NCBI GenBank assembly: GCA_016838795.1
Contig: JAEHKQ010000073.1
Coordinates: forward strand, 1-26,499
Origin: Nitrosopumilales archaeon
GTDB taxonomy: Archaea; Thermoproteota; Nitrososphaeria; Nitrososphaerales; Nitrosopumilaceae
DNA: 26,499 nucleotides
Direction of reading: 5' to 3'
Positions 1-7,353 of the stretch are shown here, piece by piece. Position 1 is the first letter of the stretch. Every line of letters begins with the position of its first letter. Under the pieces are notes generated by a model that had not been told where the DNA came from, made no database searches, and worked only from the letters and a program-made list of their open reading frames with translations. Made by a program: the position numbers and the translations under genes.

Positions 1-442
1 GTTTTGTGTTGATTGTTGAGTAACTCATCTCCTTAATCAAGTCTTTTAGTTTTGGATTTTCCATCCACATTCCACGTTGTCTTTGTTTTGAAAATGCTTC
101 AAGTCTTGTTTCGTTATCTACTGCATACACTGATTCTCTACCTGGATGTGTAGTTAGTATCCAACCAGTTACATCGGTACAGTATGTAGTTTTGAAAACT
201 TGCCTTGCTGCTAAAATCATTAATCTTAGAATGTTATCCTGATAGATTTTTTCCCAGAATGGTATCCATGTGATGTTTCTTTCCTGTCCATCTACCATCC
301 GTCTTATTTTTAATGTCCAATCAACAAGATTCATTCCACGATAATCTGGAATCTTTGTAAGTTGTTTTGTACTACGTCTATTTTTAGCAATAATCTTTTT
401 TGCAATTTTTTCATGTTCTTTTGCCGACCTACTAAATGACAT
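1..442 (-). CDS. Phage-type terminase large subunit-like protein, N-terminal part (cut by left edge)
   Basis: The minus strand is open from an ATG at 442 to the window edge, giving 147 residues with no stop. The ATG overlaps the TGA of the upstream gene (ATGA, 4 nt), so the two are translationally coupled. Residues 79-86 read ARQVFKTT, which resembles the Walker A of large terminases (RQxGKT-like, with Phe where Gly is common). It is followed by a hydrophobic stretch and a VYAVDNE segment, as expected for the first strands of a packaging ATPase. In tailed viruses TerL drives DNA into the prohead and cuts it. Walker B and the nuclease domain would lie outside the window. The order small-subunit-like gene then ATPase supports the call. 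Another P-loop protein cannot be excluded from the N-terminus alone. Confidence 0.6.
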   Translation of the reverse strand, partial: MSFSRSAKEHEKIAKKIIAKNRRSTKQLTKIPDYRGMNLVDWTLKIRRMVDGQERNITWIPFWEKIYQDNILRLMILAARQVFKTTYCTDVTGWILTTHPGRESVYAVDNETRLEAFSKQRQRGMWMENPKLKDLIKEMSYSTINTK

Positions 443-915
443 CAAGTGTCATCACCCATTTTTTTGTTCAAGTCAACGTAAACATCATAGGTGGGATAAC
501 TCACAGTCTCAAATTTTATGGAAGTCAGCTCAGCCAGACGCTTTGTTTGTTTATCTCTCAACCTAAGATATTTTTCTAAATCCTTAAAATTACCAGATTC
601 ATCAAGTTGCTTAATCTTTTCATCTACTTTGTCGATTTGTTTTTGTTCAGATAATATTAAATGATCAAAAGCAATAATTTTTCTTTCTTTTGCTTCTTTG
701 GATCTTTCTAAAAATTCTTTTGACTCTGATTGTACGATTTCACGGCACCACTGTTTAAACCGTTTCCTGATAGTTTTCACATCCATCCCGGTTTGCACCG
801 AAGCTGATGAAGCTCCTATCCCTAGGGTAAAGTAGGGTCGTAGTTTTCTATCAATGTCAATTTGTTCTTGTATTGTTGGTCTACCACGATTGTGTTTGTT
901 ATCGTTGCTGTGCAA
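442..915 (-). CDS. HTH and coiled-coil protein, terminase small subunit-like
   Basis: 157 residues. I do not recognise a named family, but the layout resembles a terminase small subunit. Residues about 30-60 form a predicted helix-turn-helix (SSASVQTGMDVKTIRKRFKQ), followed by a long charged helical segment (about 66-130) likely to oligomerise. The C-terminus is short and acidic. TerS proteins bind viral DNA and present it to TerL. The start is a TTG at 913-915; the frame is closed by a stop at 988-990 and has no ATG before residue 44. A GGTGG sequence lies a few bases before the TTG on the minus strand. The gene ends inside the start codon of the terminase-like gene. It could also be an unrelated HTH regulator. 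Confidence 0.55.
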   Translation of the reverse strand: MHSNDNKHNRGRPTIQEQIDIDRKLRPYFTLGIGASSASVQTGMDVKTIRKRFKQWCREIVQSESKEFLERSKEAKERKIIAFDHLILSEQKQIDKVDEKIKQLDESGNFKDLEKYLRLRDKQTKRLAELTSIKFETVSYPTYDVYVDLNKKMGDDT

Positions 916-1164
916 TTTCCACCAGAAATAACGGAGAAGTTGCTTAAACGTATTGAAAGTTACTAAATTAAAAAAATTGTTAAAAATTTAATAAAAAACT
1001 AAATACTCATATAGAAGTGGTTTTTGCAAATGTCCAAAAAAGATCACCTTATGTAATTTCATTTTTTTATTTTCAGACCATTTACGACCATTTTTTTGAA
1101 TTCACAGAATATTATTGCCTAAAACAAATACCCTAAATTACAACCAAAATTAATCTGGCATACC
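916..1164. other. AT-rich intergenic gap between virus-like genes and nadX
   Basis: Longest gene-free stretch of the window (249 bases), between divergently transcribed genes. It is strongly AT-rich and holds a short imperfect tandem repeat (GACCATTTAC GACCATTTTT) near 1075-1095. No tRNA, no convincing attachment repeat and no ORF was seen. If the left-hand genes belong to an integrated element, its boundary should be here. Confidence 0.5.
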
Positions 1165-1983
1165 TTGAAAAAAATAGCATTACTTGGTTGCGGTGCAATA
1201 GGAACACAAATAGCATTAGCAATCGATTCCGGTAAAATTCCAGCCAAACTGACTCATGTTTATGACCAATCAAAAGAGGCATCTCAATCACTCGTTTCCA
1301 AATTACAAAATAAACCAGATATCGTTGAAAACTCGCACCTCTTATCATCTCAACCAATTGATTTGGTGGTAGAAGCAGCATCTCAAGACGCTGTTATGGA
1401 TGTTGCTCTCAGTGTTCTTCAGAATAGGAAAGATCTAATGATAATGAGTGTTGGTGCATTACTCGACGAATCAGTTTTTGAGGTTTTATCTGACGCCTGT
1501 AAAGAATTCAAAAAAACAATTTACCTTCCTTCAGGTGCAATAGCAGGTCTTGACGCATTAAAATCTGTTCAAAGTGAGCTTGAATCAGTTACACTAACAA
1601 CTACAAAAAATCCAAAATCACTCAAAGGAGCAAAGTTTTTTGAAACTTCTGATATTGATGTAGAAAAAATAAATGAAAAAACAACAATTTTTGAAGGAAC
1701 CTCAAAGGATGCAGTAAAATTATTTCCAGCAAACATCAACGTAGCAGCATTACTTAGTTTGGCAGGCTTGGGAAGTGAAAAAACCAAGGTGCGAATTGTT
1801 GCAGATCCTAACACAAACAAAAACACCCACGAAATTCATGCTGAAGGAAAGTTTGGAAAAATGTCTTTCAAAATAGAAAATATTCCAGATGAGAATAATC
1901 CAAAAACAAGTAGGCTAGCTATGTTGTCTGCGATACAAAGACTACGACAAATCTGCTCAGATGACATACAGATTGGTACTTGA
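1165..1983 (+). CDS. nadX: L-aspartate dehydrogenase (NAD biosynthesis)
   Basis: Oxidises L-aspartate with NAD(P)+ to iminoaspartate, the first step of de novo NAD synthesis, replacing L-aspartate oxidase NadB. The 272 residues are a normal family length. The N-terminus is a Rossmann strand with GxGxxG (G8, G10, G13), and the segment SGAIAGLDALKS near residues 127-138 is characteristic of the family. The C-terminal half contains the NTHEIHAEG stretch of the substrate domain. The start is a TTG at 1165; the Rossmann strand begins immediately after it, so a more internal start is unlikely. Quinolinate synthase, which uses the product, follows 91 nt downstream on the same strand. Confidence 0.9.
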   Translation: MKKIALLGCGAIGTQIALAIDSGKIPAKLTHVYDQSKEASQSLVSKLQNKPDIVENSHLLSSQPIDLVVEAASQDAVMDVALSVLQNRKDLMIMSVGALLDESVFEVLSDACKEFKKTIYLPSGAIAGLDALKSVQSELESVTLTTTKNPKSLKGAKFFETSDIDVEKINEKTTIFEGTSKDAVKLFPANINVAALLSLAGLGSEKTKVRIVADPNTNKNTHEIHAEGKFGKMSFKIENIPDENNPKTSRLAMLSAIQRLRQICSDDIQIGT

Positions 1984-1985
1984 TT

Positions 1986-2000
1986 TGGCAAAATTTGCCA
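1986..2000. promoter_or_regulatory. Inverted repeat between nadX and nadA
   Basis: TGGCAAA-A-TTTGCCA is a perfect 7-bp inverted repeat around one base, starting two bases after the nadX stop and about 43 bp before the nadA TATA-like box. It could be an operator for a NAD-responsive regulator or a 3'-end hairpin. Neither role can be settled from the sequence. Confidence 0.4.
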
Positions 2001-2042
2001 TAGATGCGCAAGTTACAGAAATTATGTGCATGATCCTCTTTC

Positions 2043-2049
2043 TTTAAAT
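2043..2049 (+). promoter_or_regulatory. TATA-like box of nadA
   Basis: TTTAAAT centred about 29 nt before the nadA TTG, the spacing expected for an archaeal promoter with a very short leader. A second candidate (ATTAAAT) lies about 10 nt further on. Confidence 0.45.
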
Positions 2050-2074
2050 CCAGATTAAATCAAATTTGTAATGT

Positions 2075-3013
2075 TTGAGTCTACACAACGAAATTTTGAG
2101 ACTGAAGAAGGAAAAGGACGTAGTGATTCTTGCGCACAACTATCAAGTGCCCGAAGTACAAGATGTGGCCGATTTTATTGGTGATTCGTTAGGATTGGCA
2201 AGACAAGCAGCTAAAACACCTCACAAAACAATTCTGTTTTGTGGTGTACACTTTATGGCAGAAACTGCTGTAATTATCAGTCCAAAGAAAAAAGTTTTGA
2301 TTCCTGATTTAGAAGCTGGATGTTCACTATCTGACTCAATTACAGTTGATGATCTAAGAGAGTGGAAAAAACAACATCCAAGCGCAATAGCAGTAGGATA
2401 TGTTAACACAACTGCTGACATCAAAGCAGAGCTTGATTATTGTTGTACCTCATCTAATGCGGTTAATATAGTAAAAGCAATTCCTGAAGACAAGGAGATT
2501 TTGTTTTTACCTGATATGTTTTTGGGTGCTTATATTTCTAAAATGACTGGACGAAAGAACATGTTAATTTGGGCCGGTGAATGTCATGTTCACGCTGGCA
2601 TTAAACCGGAGGACGTTCAGCAAAAACTTGATTCAATGACAAACGCTGAATTTATTGTACATCCTGAATGCAGCTGTACCACGCCATATCTCTATGATGT
2701 CGCAACAGGTGGCTATAATGGAAGACAGGTTCAAATTTTATCGACAGAAGGCATGATGAAGTATGTTAACCAATCAAATGCAACCCAGTTTGTTATTGCG
2801 ACTGAAACCGGCATCTTATACCGAATGAGAAAACAAAATCCTGATAAGACATTTATTCCAGCTTCTGAAAAAGCTGAATGCCAATATATGAAGATGATTA
2901 CACTGCAAAAAGTACATGATTCTCTTATGGAAGACAAGTATGAAGTTAAAGTTCCAAAAGAAACTGCTGACAAAGCTCGTCTCGCCATAGAAAGAATGCT
3001 CGCAATTAGTTAA
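2075..3013 (+). CDS. nadA: Quinolinate synthase
   Basis: Condenses iminoaspartate with dihydroxyacetone phosphate to quinolinate using an oxygen-labile [4Fe-4S] cluster. The 312 residues match archaeal NadA. Hallmarks seen: ILAHNYQVPEVQDVADFIGDS at residues 18-38, PDLEAGCS with C83, WAGECHVH with C170, HPEC near 196-199, TETGILYR near 243-250 and C269. C83, C170 and C269 occupy the places of the three cluster-ligand cysteines. The start is TTG at 2075; an ATG at 2071 is in another frame. It follows nadX on the same strand, and NadC, which consumes quinolinate, is encoded at 9409-10227. Confidence 0.96.
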   Translation: MSLHNEILRLKKEKDVVILAHNYQVPEVQDVADFIGDSLGLARQAAKTPHKTILFCGVHFMAETAVIISPKKKVLIPDLEAGCSLSDSITVDDLREWKKQHPSAIAVGYVNTTADIKAELDYCCTSSNAVNIVKAIPEDKEILFLPDMFLGAYISKMTGRKNMLIWAGECHVHAGIKPEDVQQKLDSMTNAEFIVHPECSCTTPYLYDVATGGYNGRQVQILSTEGMMKYVNQSNATQFVIATETGILYRMRKQNPDKTFIPASEKAECQYMKMITLQKVHDSLMEDKYEVKVPKETADKARLAIERMLAIS

Positions 3014-3083
3014 ACTGAACTTAATTCCTCACAAATTCTTTAAGTACAATTACGACTTGCTGTTGTGTGTTGATTTTTAATTA

Positions 3084-4052
3084 ATGGAAATAATGGGCCG
3101 TGGATTCAAGCAAATCATGCACGAGTCTCCAATGTATTTTCATATGGGACTAAAGTACGCAGGATACAAGCTGTTTAACAAAAAAAGTCCATTTTTTGGC
3201 TCAGCTGACATCATCAATGTCTGTAATTTGCACTGCAAACACTGCTATTGGTGGCTAAACCGAAAAGAGAATGAAGACCTAACAGTTGAACAATGGAAAA
3301 AAGTAATTGATGAGAAATTCAAAAAACAACACGTTTTCATCGTGTTTCTTGTTGGTGGTGAACCTATGATGAGGCCTGAAGTTGTTGAGCTTTTTGTAAA
3401 CGAGTTTCCAAAACGAGTTTGTGTGGTAACAAATGGAACTTATCCACTACCCAAATTCAAGAATCTCTATTTTTATTGGGTTTCAATTGATGGAACACAA
3501 AAAATACACGATGATATCAGAGGGAAAGGTACTTGGGAGCAAATCAGAAAAAATGTAATCAATTATGTTGAGACTAATGGGAAAAAGGCGTCCAAAGATA
3601 TCTGGATATCCATGACAATCAACTCACTAAACTACAAAACAGTCAAAGATGTAATGGAAGAATGGCGAGACTATACGCACAAGTTTGGCATTCAATTCCA
3701 CACTCCTTTCATGAAAGGTGATCCATTGTGGCTTCCATTTGGTAAGGAACGAAACAGATTGGTTGATGAATTAATTGAGATGCGGCAAAACGGATACAAA
3801 GACTATCTCAGCAATCCCCAAAACCAGCTTGAATTAATGAAAGGAGGTTGGGGTGGTAAAGGAACGACCCCAATTGATTGTCCAACCTGGGCAATTGTTT
3901 CTGTTGATCATATGGGAAGAGAAAAGATGCCTTGTTGCATTGGTAGTGCAGATAAAGATTCTATGAAACCAAGATGTGGAGAGTGTGGTCTTGGTTGTTA
4001 TTCATTTCTAATGAGCTATGGAATCAAAGGATCTGGAATGATCTCAAACTAG
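3084..4052 (+). CDS. Radical SAM protein with C-terminal cysteine cluster
   Basis: A radical SAM enzyme of unknown substrate. C47, C51 and C54 form the CxxxCxxC motif that binds the [4Fe-4S]-AdoMet cluster, and GGEP at 91-94 is the SAM amino-group contact. The TIM-barrel part extends to about residue 210. The C-terminus carries C266, C284, C285, C298, C301 and C305, a pattern suggesting an auxiliary Fe-S cluster of SPASM or related type. Length is 322 residues. An ATG in the same frame 9 nt downstream (residue 4) is an alternative start. It lies between nadA and a secreted protease gene, neither of which identifies its substrate. Peptide or lipid modification is possible; I do not assign a function. 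Confidence 0.85.
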   Translation: MEIMGRGFKQIMHESPMYFHMGLKYAGYKLFNKKSPFFGSADIINVCNLHCKHCYWWLNRKENEDLTVEQWKKVIDEKFKKQHVFIVFLVGGEPMMRPEVVELFVNEFPKRVCVVTNGTYPLPKFKNLYFYWVSIDGTQKIHDDIRGKGTWEQIRKNVINYVETNGKKASKDIWISMTINSLNYKTVKDVMEEWRDYTHKFGIQFHTPFMKGDPLWLPFGKERNRLVDELIEMRQNGYKDYLSNPQNQLELMKGGWGGKGTTPIDCPTWAIVSVDHMGREKMPCCIGSADKDSMKPRCGECGLGCYSFLMSYGIKGSGMISN

Positions 4053-4106
4053 ATTATCTTTTAAATTTATTTTATAAAGAATGTAAGTATGAAACATTCG
4101 AATAGG

Positions 4107-4113
4107 TTAAATA
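4107..4113 (+). promoter_or_regulatory. TATA-like box of the subtilase gene
   Basis: TTAAATA about 26 nt before the TTG start at 4136, which supports that start and a leaderless transcript. Confidence 0.5.
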
Positions 4114-4135
4114 CCAAAATTGCAAGTGAACAGCA

Positions 4136-6025
4136 TTGAAAGATCATCTAATTAACAAAATTATCTTACTGGTAGGTATTATTGCTGTTTTAGGCGTTGC
4201 TAGCTCTTCAGTAGTTTTATCTTCACCCGCATCCGCTCAAAAGGGACCCGAGTTTATTCCAGGAAGATTCATCATTGTTTTGCAAGATGGGGTATCACCT
4301 CAAGATGTGATACGGGGTTATGGAGTTGTGCCAGACTTTGTTTATAGTCATGCGTTAAATGGATTTTCTGCTCCAATTTCCGCCACACTTCTAAAAGACC
4401 TAACACAGGATTCTAGAATAAAGTTTATCGAACAAGACCAGAGGGTATACGCTTTTGACCAAACCATTCCGACTGGAATAAACCGTATTGATGCCGACAT
4501 AGGCGCTGCTAAATCGGGCGATGGTTCTGGAACAGTTATTGTAGATATTGCAATAATTGATACTGGAATAGATCTTAATCATCCAGACCTGAATGTTGTT
4601 AATGATGTAAGCTTTGTTGGTACATCCTCAGGTGATGATGACAACGGTCATGGAAGTCATGTTGCAGGTACGGCAGCAGCTCTGGATGATGCTGTTGGTG
4701 TAGTTGGTGTTGCCCCTGGTGCAAGACTATGGGCAGTTAAGGTGCTCGACAGTGGGGGTGGTGGAACTCTTTCAGGTGTAATAAAAGGAATAGATTATGT
4801 CACTTCACATGCAGGTGAAATCGAAGTTGCAAACCTTAGCCTTGGATGTAAATGCAAGACTAGAGCTGGGGATATTGCAATTAATAACTCAGTTTCAGCT
4901 GGAGTTACTTATTCTGTAGCAGCTGGAAATAGTGCAAGTAATGCAAAGGCATTTTGGCCAGCAAGTAACAACAAGGTCATTACAGTATCAGCCATTGTAG
5001 ACACTGATGGAAAATGTGGCGGACTTGGTTCATCAACATCATATGGTGCAGATGACTCTTTTGCAACTTTTAGTAATTTTGGTAATTCTGTGAACCTAGC
5101 AGCACCAGGTGTTGATATTCTCTCAACTGACAAGAATGGTGGCTATACCACTAAAAGTGGTACAAGTATGGCAAGTCCCCATGTCGCTGGAGCAGCAGCT
5201 ATATACAAGTTTAACAATCCAAGTGCATCGCCATCTGATGTTCAAAATGCATTAATTAGTTTTGGAGTGGAACAATCTGCTCAATGTAATGTTTTACTAA
5301 ATGATGGTAATGGTGGATATACAGACGAAGATGGTTCATCATCTGAACCGCTTGTTTATCTTGCTCAAGGAACCCCACCTGTTACTACACCCGACTTCTC
5401 CCTCTCTGTGGACCCTACTTCCCTAACACTCAAGGTAGACGAGACAGGCACATCAACCATTACAGTAAGTAGCCTAAATGGGTATGAAGACACAGTATCC
5501 CTAAGTGCTACAGCACCTGATACATCAGGCCTCATACTAACGGTGAATCCAACTTCTGTCACACTTACATCAACAACCATATCAGCGGCATCCACATTAA
5601 GCGTAATAGCCGGCAGCGCTACAGGCACCTTCGACGTTACAGTGACTGGCACAGGCAGCGGGATCACACACTCAACAACAGTGACCGTCAAGGTCACGTC
5701 AACCTCCGAGGCGAACACCGTCAGTGTTAGCTCCATTACTTACGCTACTGAAGGCGGCAAGAACAAGGATAAGCACCTGCTCATTACTGTTGCCCTCGAA
5801 GATGATCTAAGCAACCCGGTAAGCGGCGCATCAGTATCTATAGACCTTTCCCGCGATGGTAGTTTTGTGGGCTCTGGAACGGGAACTACAGGCACTGACG
5901 GAACAGTAACATTCAGTTTAAAGAATGCAAAGTCCGGTTGCTACACTACTACTGTAACTGATGTAACCGCAAGTGGTCTGACATGGGATGGTACAACTCC
6001 ACTTACTGATCCTTTCTGCAAATAA
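4136..6025 (+). CDS. Secreted subtilisin-like serine protease (S8) with Ig-like C-terminal domains
   Basis: 629 residues exported by a signal peptide (hydrophobic 8-30, likely cleavage after an ASA near 34). Residues about 40-106 resemble the I9 propeptide, which folds and inhibits the enzyme. The peptidase domain follows with the full triad: D142 (IDTGID), H172 (GHGSHVAGT) and S344 (GTSMASPHVAG), plus oxyanion N265 (AAGN). After a proline/threonine linker near 413-419 come Ser/Thr-rich beta-sandwich domains (FSLSVDPTSLTL onward) and a last Ig-like domain with two cysteines close to the C-terminus. It probably acts at the cell surface on proteins or peptides. The TTG start is supported by the TATA-like box. 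Odd: DNA for roughly residues 420-560 is far GC-richer than the protease part. Confidence 0.93.
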   Translation: MKDHLINKIILLVGIIAVLGVASSSVVLSSPASAQKGPEFIPGRFIIVLQDGVSPQDVIRGYGVVPDFVYSHALNGFSAPISATLLKDLTQDSRIKFIEQDQRVYAFDQTIPTGINRIDADIGAAKSGDGSGTVIVDIAIIDTGIDLNHPDLNVVNDVSFVGTSSGDDDNGHGSHVAGTAAALDDAVGVVGVAPGARLWAVKVLDSGGGGTLSGVIKGIDYVTSHAGEIEVANLSLGCKCKTRAGDIAINNSVSAGVTYSVAAGNSASNAKAFWPASNNKVITVSAIVDTDGKCGGLGSSTSYGADDSFATFSNFGNSVNLAAPGVDILSTDKNGGYTTKSGTSMASPHVAGAAAIYKFNNPSASPSDVQNALISFGVEQSAQCNVLLNDGNGGYTDEDGSSSEPLVYLAQGTPPVTTPDFSLSVDPTSLTLKVDETGTSTITVSSLNGYEDTVSLSATAPDTSGLILTVNPTSVTLTSTTISAASTLSVIAGSATGTFDVTVTGTGSGITHSTTVTVKVTSTSEANTVSVSSITYATEGGKNKDKHLLITVALEDDLSNPVSGASVSIDLSRDGSFVGSGTGTTGTDGTVTFSLKNAKSGCYTTTVTDVTASGLTWDGTTPLTDPFCK

Positions 6026-6030
6026 TAAAG

Positions 6031-6045
6031 AAATTTTTTCTCTCA
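6031..6045 (+). terminator. Oligo-T terminator after the subtilase gene
   Basis: A run of six T in ATTTTTTCTCTC begins about 8 nt after the stop codon. Archaeal RNA polymerase commonly terminates at such T-tracts without a hairpin. Confidence 0.4.
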
Positions 6046-6068
6046 ATTTCAATTCTGAATTAACATTT

Positions 6069-6085
6069 GATACGAACTGTTAACA
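6069..6085. repeat. 17-bp repeated motif, copy 1
   Basis: GATACGAACTGTTAACA, identical to 9180-9196. It contains the palindrome TGTTAACA and a near-palindrome around ATA. This copy lies in the gap between the convergent subtilase gene and the membrane-protein gene, with an AT-rich TATA-like stretch about 10 nt to its right. Confidence 0.6.
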
Positions 6086-6126
6086 GATGTTATGAAATAT
6101 TTATGATGACTTATTATGATTAATTT

Positions 6127-7317
6127 TCATTCAATTTTTTGTTCTAATATTTTACTATGAGATATTATGTAACGACCTAATACGACTCCTAATATTCCAG
6201 CTGCAATTAATGGACCTACCAACAACGAATATGAGGAAATCATTATCTCTGAATATACAGGCGCAATTAAGCTGGGGAAGACAGTTGTATGTGTTACCAC
6301 ACCATTATAGACGTAGGTAATGAACGGATAATAGACCATAAATGAACAACTACCAAGGACTCCACCTGCTACATATTGTAAGGATTTTGTTTTAGAATAT
6401 GAAAGAATTGTATCAGCAACAACAAATGGGATTATGCTAAGAAAATAAAATGAAATCGTTGGAACAAGAAATTCATTTGGTATCATAGTTGTTAATATGC
6501 TAATTAAGAGGAAAGCGGCTCCCGTGATAGACAAGATACCAAATCTGTAATTCAGCCCATAAGAAAGATAAAGAATTGTAGATAACAACAATGGAAAACC
6601 TATAGTTGCAAAAATAGCAGCAAAAGTTGGATCAGGATTAAAGTCAAAACTTTGAGTATCAGAAAATGGCAGACTAAACATGTATAGTACTCCAGTTGCA
6701 GTAAGCCATAGAGACAATATTCCTATTATACTTAACAGATTATCCATACCAAGCAAGACGACGCTTTGTTTTGGTTTTCCCTCTTGTTCAATTTGGTTTC
6801 CTCCCTTTTGTGATGTTAGCAAAGGTGAATAATTTCTAGCAGAAACAAGTCCAGATAATGCACCTATACTTGCTAGAAAAAGTCCAAATGTCAGAGTAAT
6901 ATGAGATGGGCTTAGCAAACCATCTAAACCAAAAGCTACATGCCAAGTATAGTCAAAAGGACCAGCTATGACCACCATTGAAATTCCAATAATGACTAAC
7001 CTCATGGGAAGTTTGAATTTCCCCTGATTAGCAAAGGATCGTTTACCAACAAACATAATCACTGAGCCTAGAGCGGCAACACCAACTCCGGTGTATAACA
7101 TCAAGTGAGGAGTAGAAAAAAAAGTTTCAGGTTTATTGATAAGATGGTTTGTTATATCCCAGCTTTCACCACTTAAAGTCAGCAAAACGCCAAGACTTAT
7201 CAAAATACATCCAATCTTAAATTTTAATTTAGAACGCCGATACTTTTCTTCATCTAACGTAGTTTGAGTGCTTTCTTCAGCAGAACCGCTACTGGTGTCT
7301 GACGTGCGAGAGCTCAT
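6127..7317 (-). CDS. Polytopic membrane protein with duplicated Asp/His motif, unknown function
   Basis: I do not recognise a characterised family. 396 residues: a Ser/Thr/acidic cytosolic-looking N-terminus (1-30), then about ten hydrophobic segments (near 34-50, 72-90, 105-120, 138-158, 188-210, 230-253, 259-276, 283-305, 315-333, 363-382). Two halves of the first third repeat each other: W53-D54-x3-H58-x12-H71-x2-L-x2-G77-x6-G84 and F121-D122-x3-H126-x12-H139-x2-L-x2-G145-x6-G152, exactly 68 residues apart. Paired Asp/His at membrane edges suggests binding of a metal or heme, but this is inference. ATG start at 7317. It follows the anchored extracellular protein 7354-7956 by 36 nt, so the two are probably cotranscribed and act together. 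Confidence 0.75.
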   Translation of the reverse strand: MSSRTSDTSSGSAEESTQTTLDEEKYRRSKLKFKIGCILISLGVLLTLSGESWDITNHLINKPETFFSTPHLMLYTGVGVAALGSVIMFVGKRSFANQGKFKLPMRLVIIGISMVVIAGPFDYTWHVAFGLDGLLSPSHITLTFGLFLASIGALSGLVSARNYSPLLTSQKGGNQIEQEGKPKQSVVLLGMDNLLSIIGILSLWLTATGVLYMFSLPFSDTQSFDFNPDPTFAAIFATIGFPLLLSTILYLSYGLNYRFGILSITGAAFLLISILTTMIPNEFLVPTISFYFLSIIPFVVADTILSYSKTKSLQYVAGGVLGSCSFMVYYPFITYVYNGVVTHTTVFPSLIAPVYSEIMISSYSLLVGPLIAAGILGVVLGRYIISHSKILEQKIE

Positions 7318-7353
7318 CTTGTTGTTTTATCACCTCTTTAGCACCTTTAACAA

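Noticed and set aside
1075..1095. Tandem GACCATTTAC/GACCATTTTT as an attachment site
   Set aside because: Too short and imperfect, with no second copy visible in the window; the far end of any element is outside.
1133..1381. Minus-strand open frame opposite nadX
   Set aside because: It lies wholly over the start of nadX, has no family match and its composition is that of a shadow frame.
5365..5736. Minus-strand open frame of 123 codons opposite the subtilase C-terminal domain
   Set aside because: The long antisense frame follows from the Ser/Thr-rich, GC-rich sense codons; its product is a low-complexity Val/Ser/Thr string.
6103..6126. ATGATGA resembling a C box
   Set aside because: No D box, C' box or closing stem follows within 80 nt; it is probably chance in AT-rich DNA.
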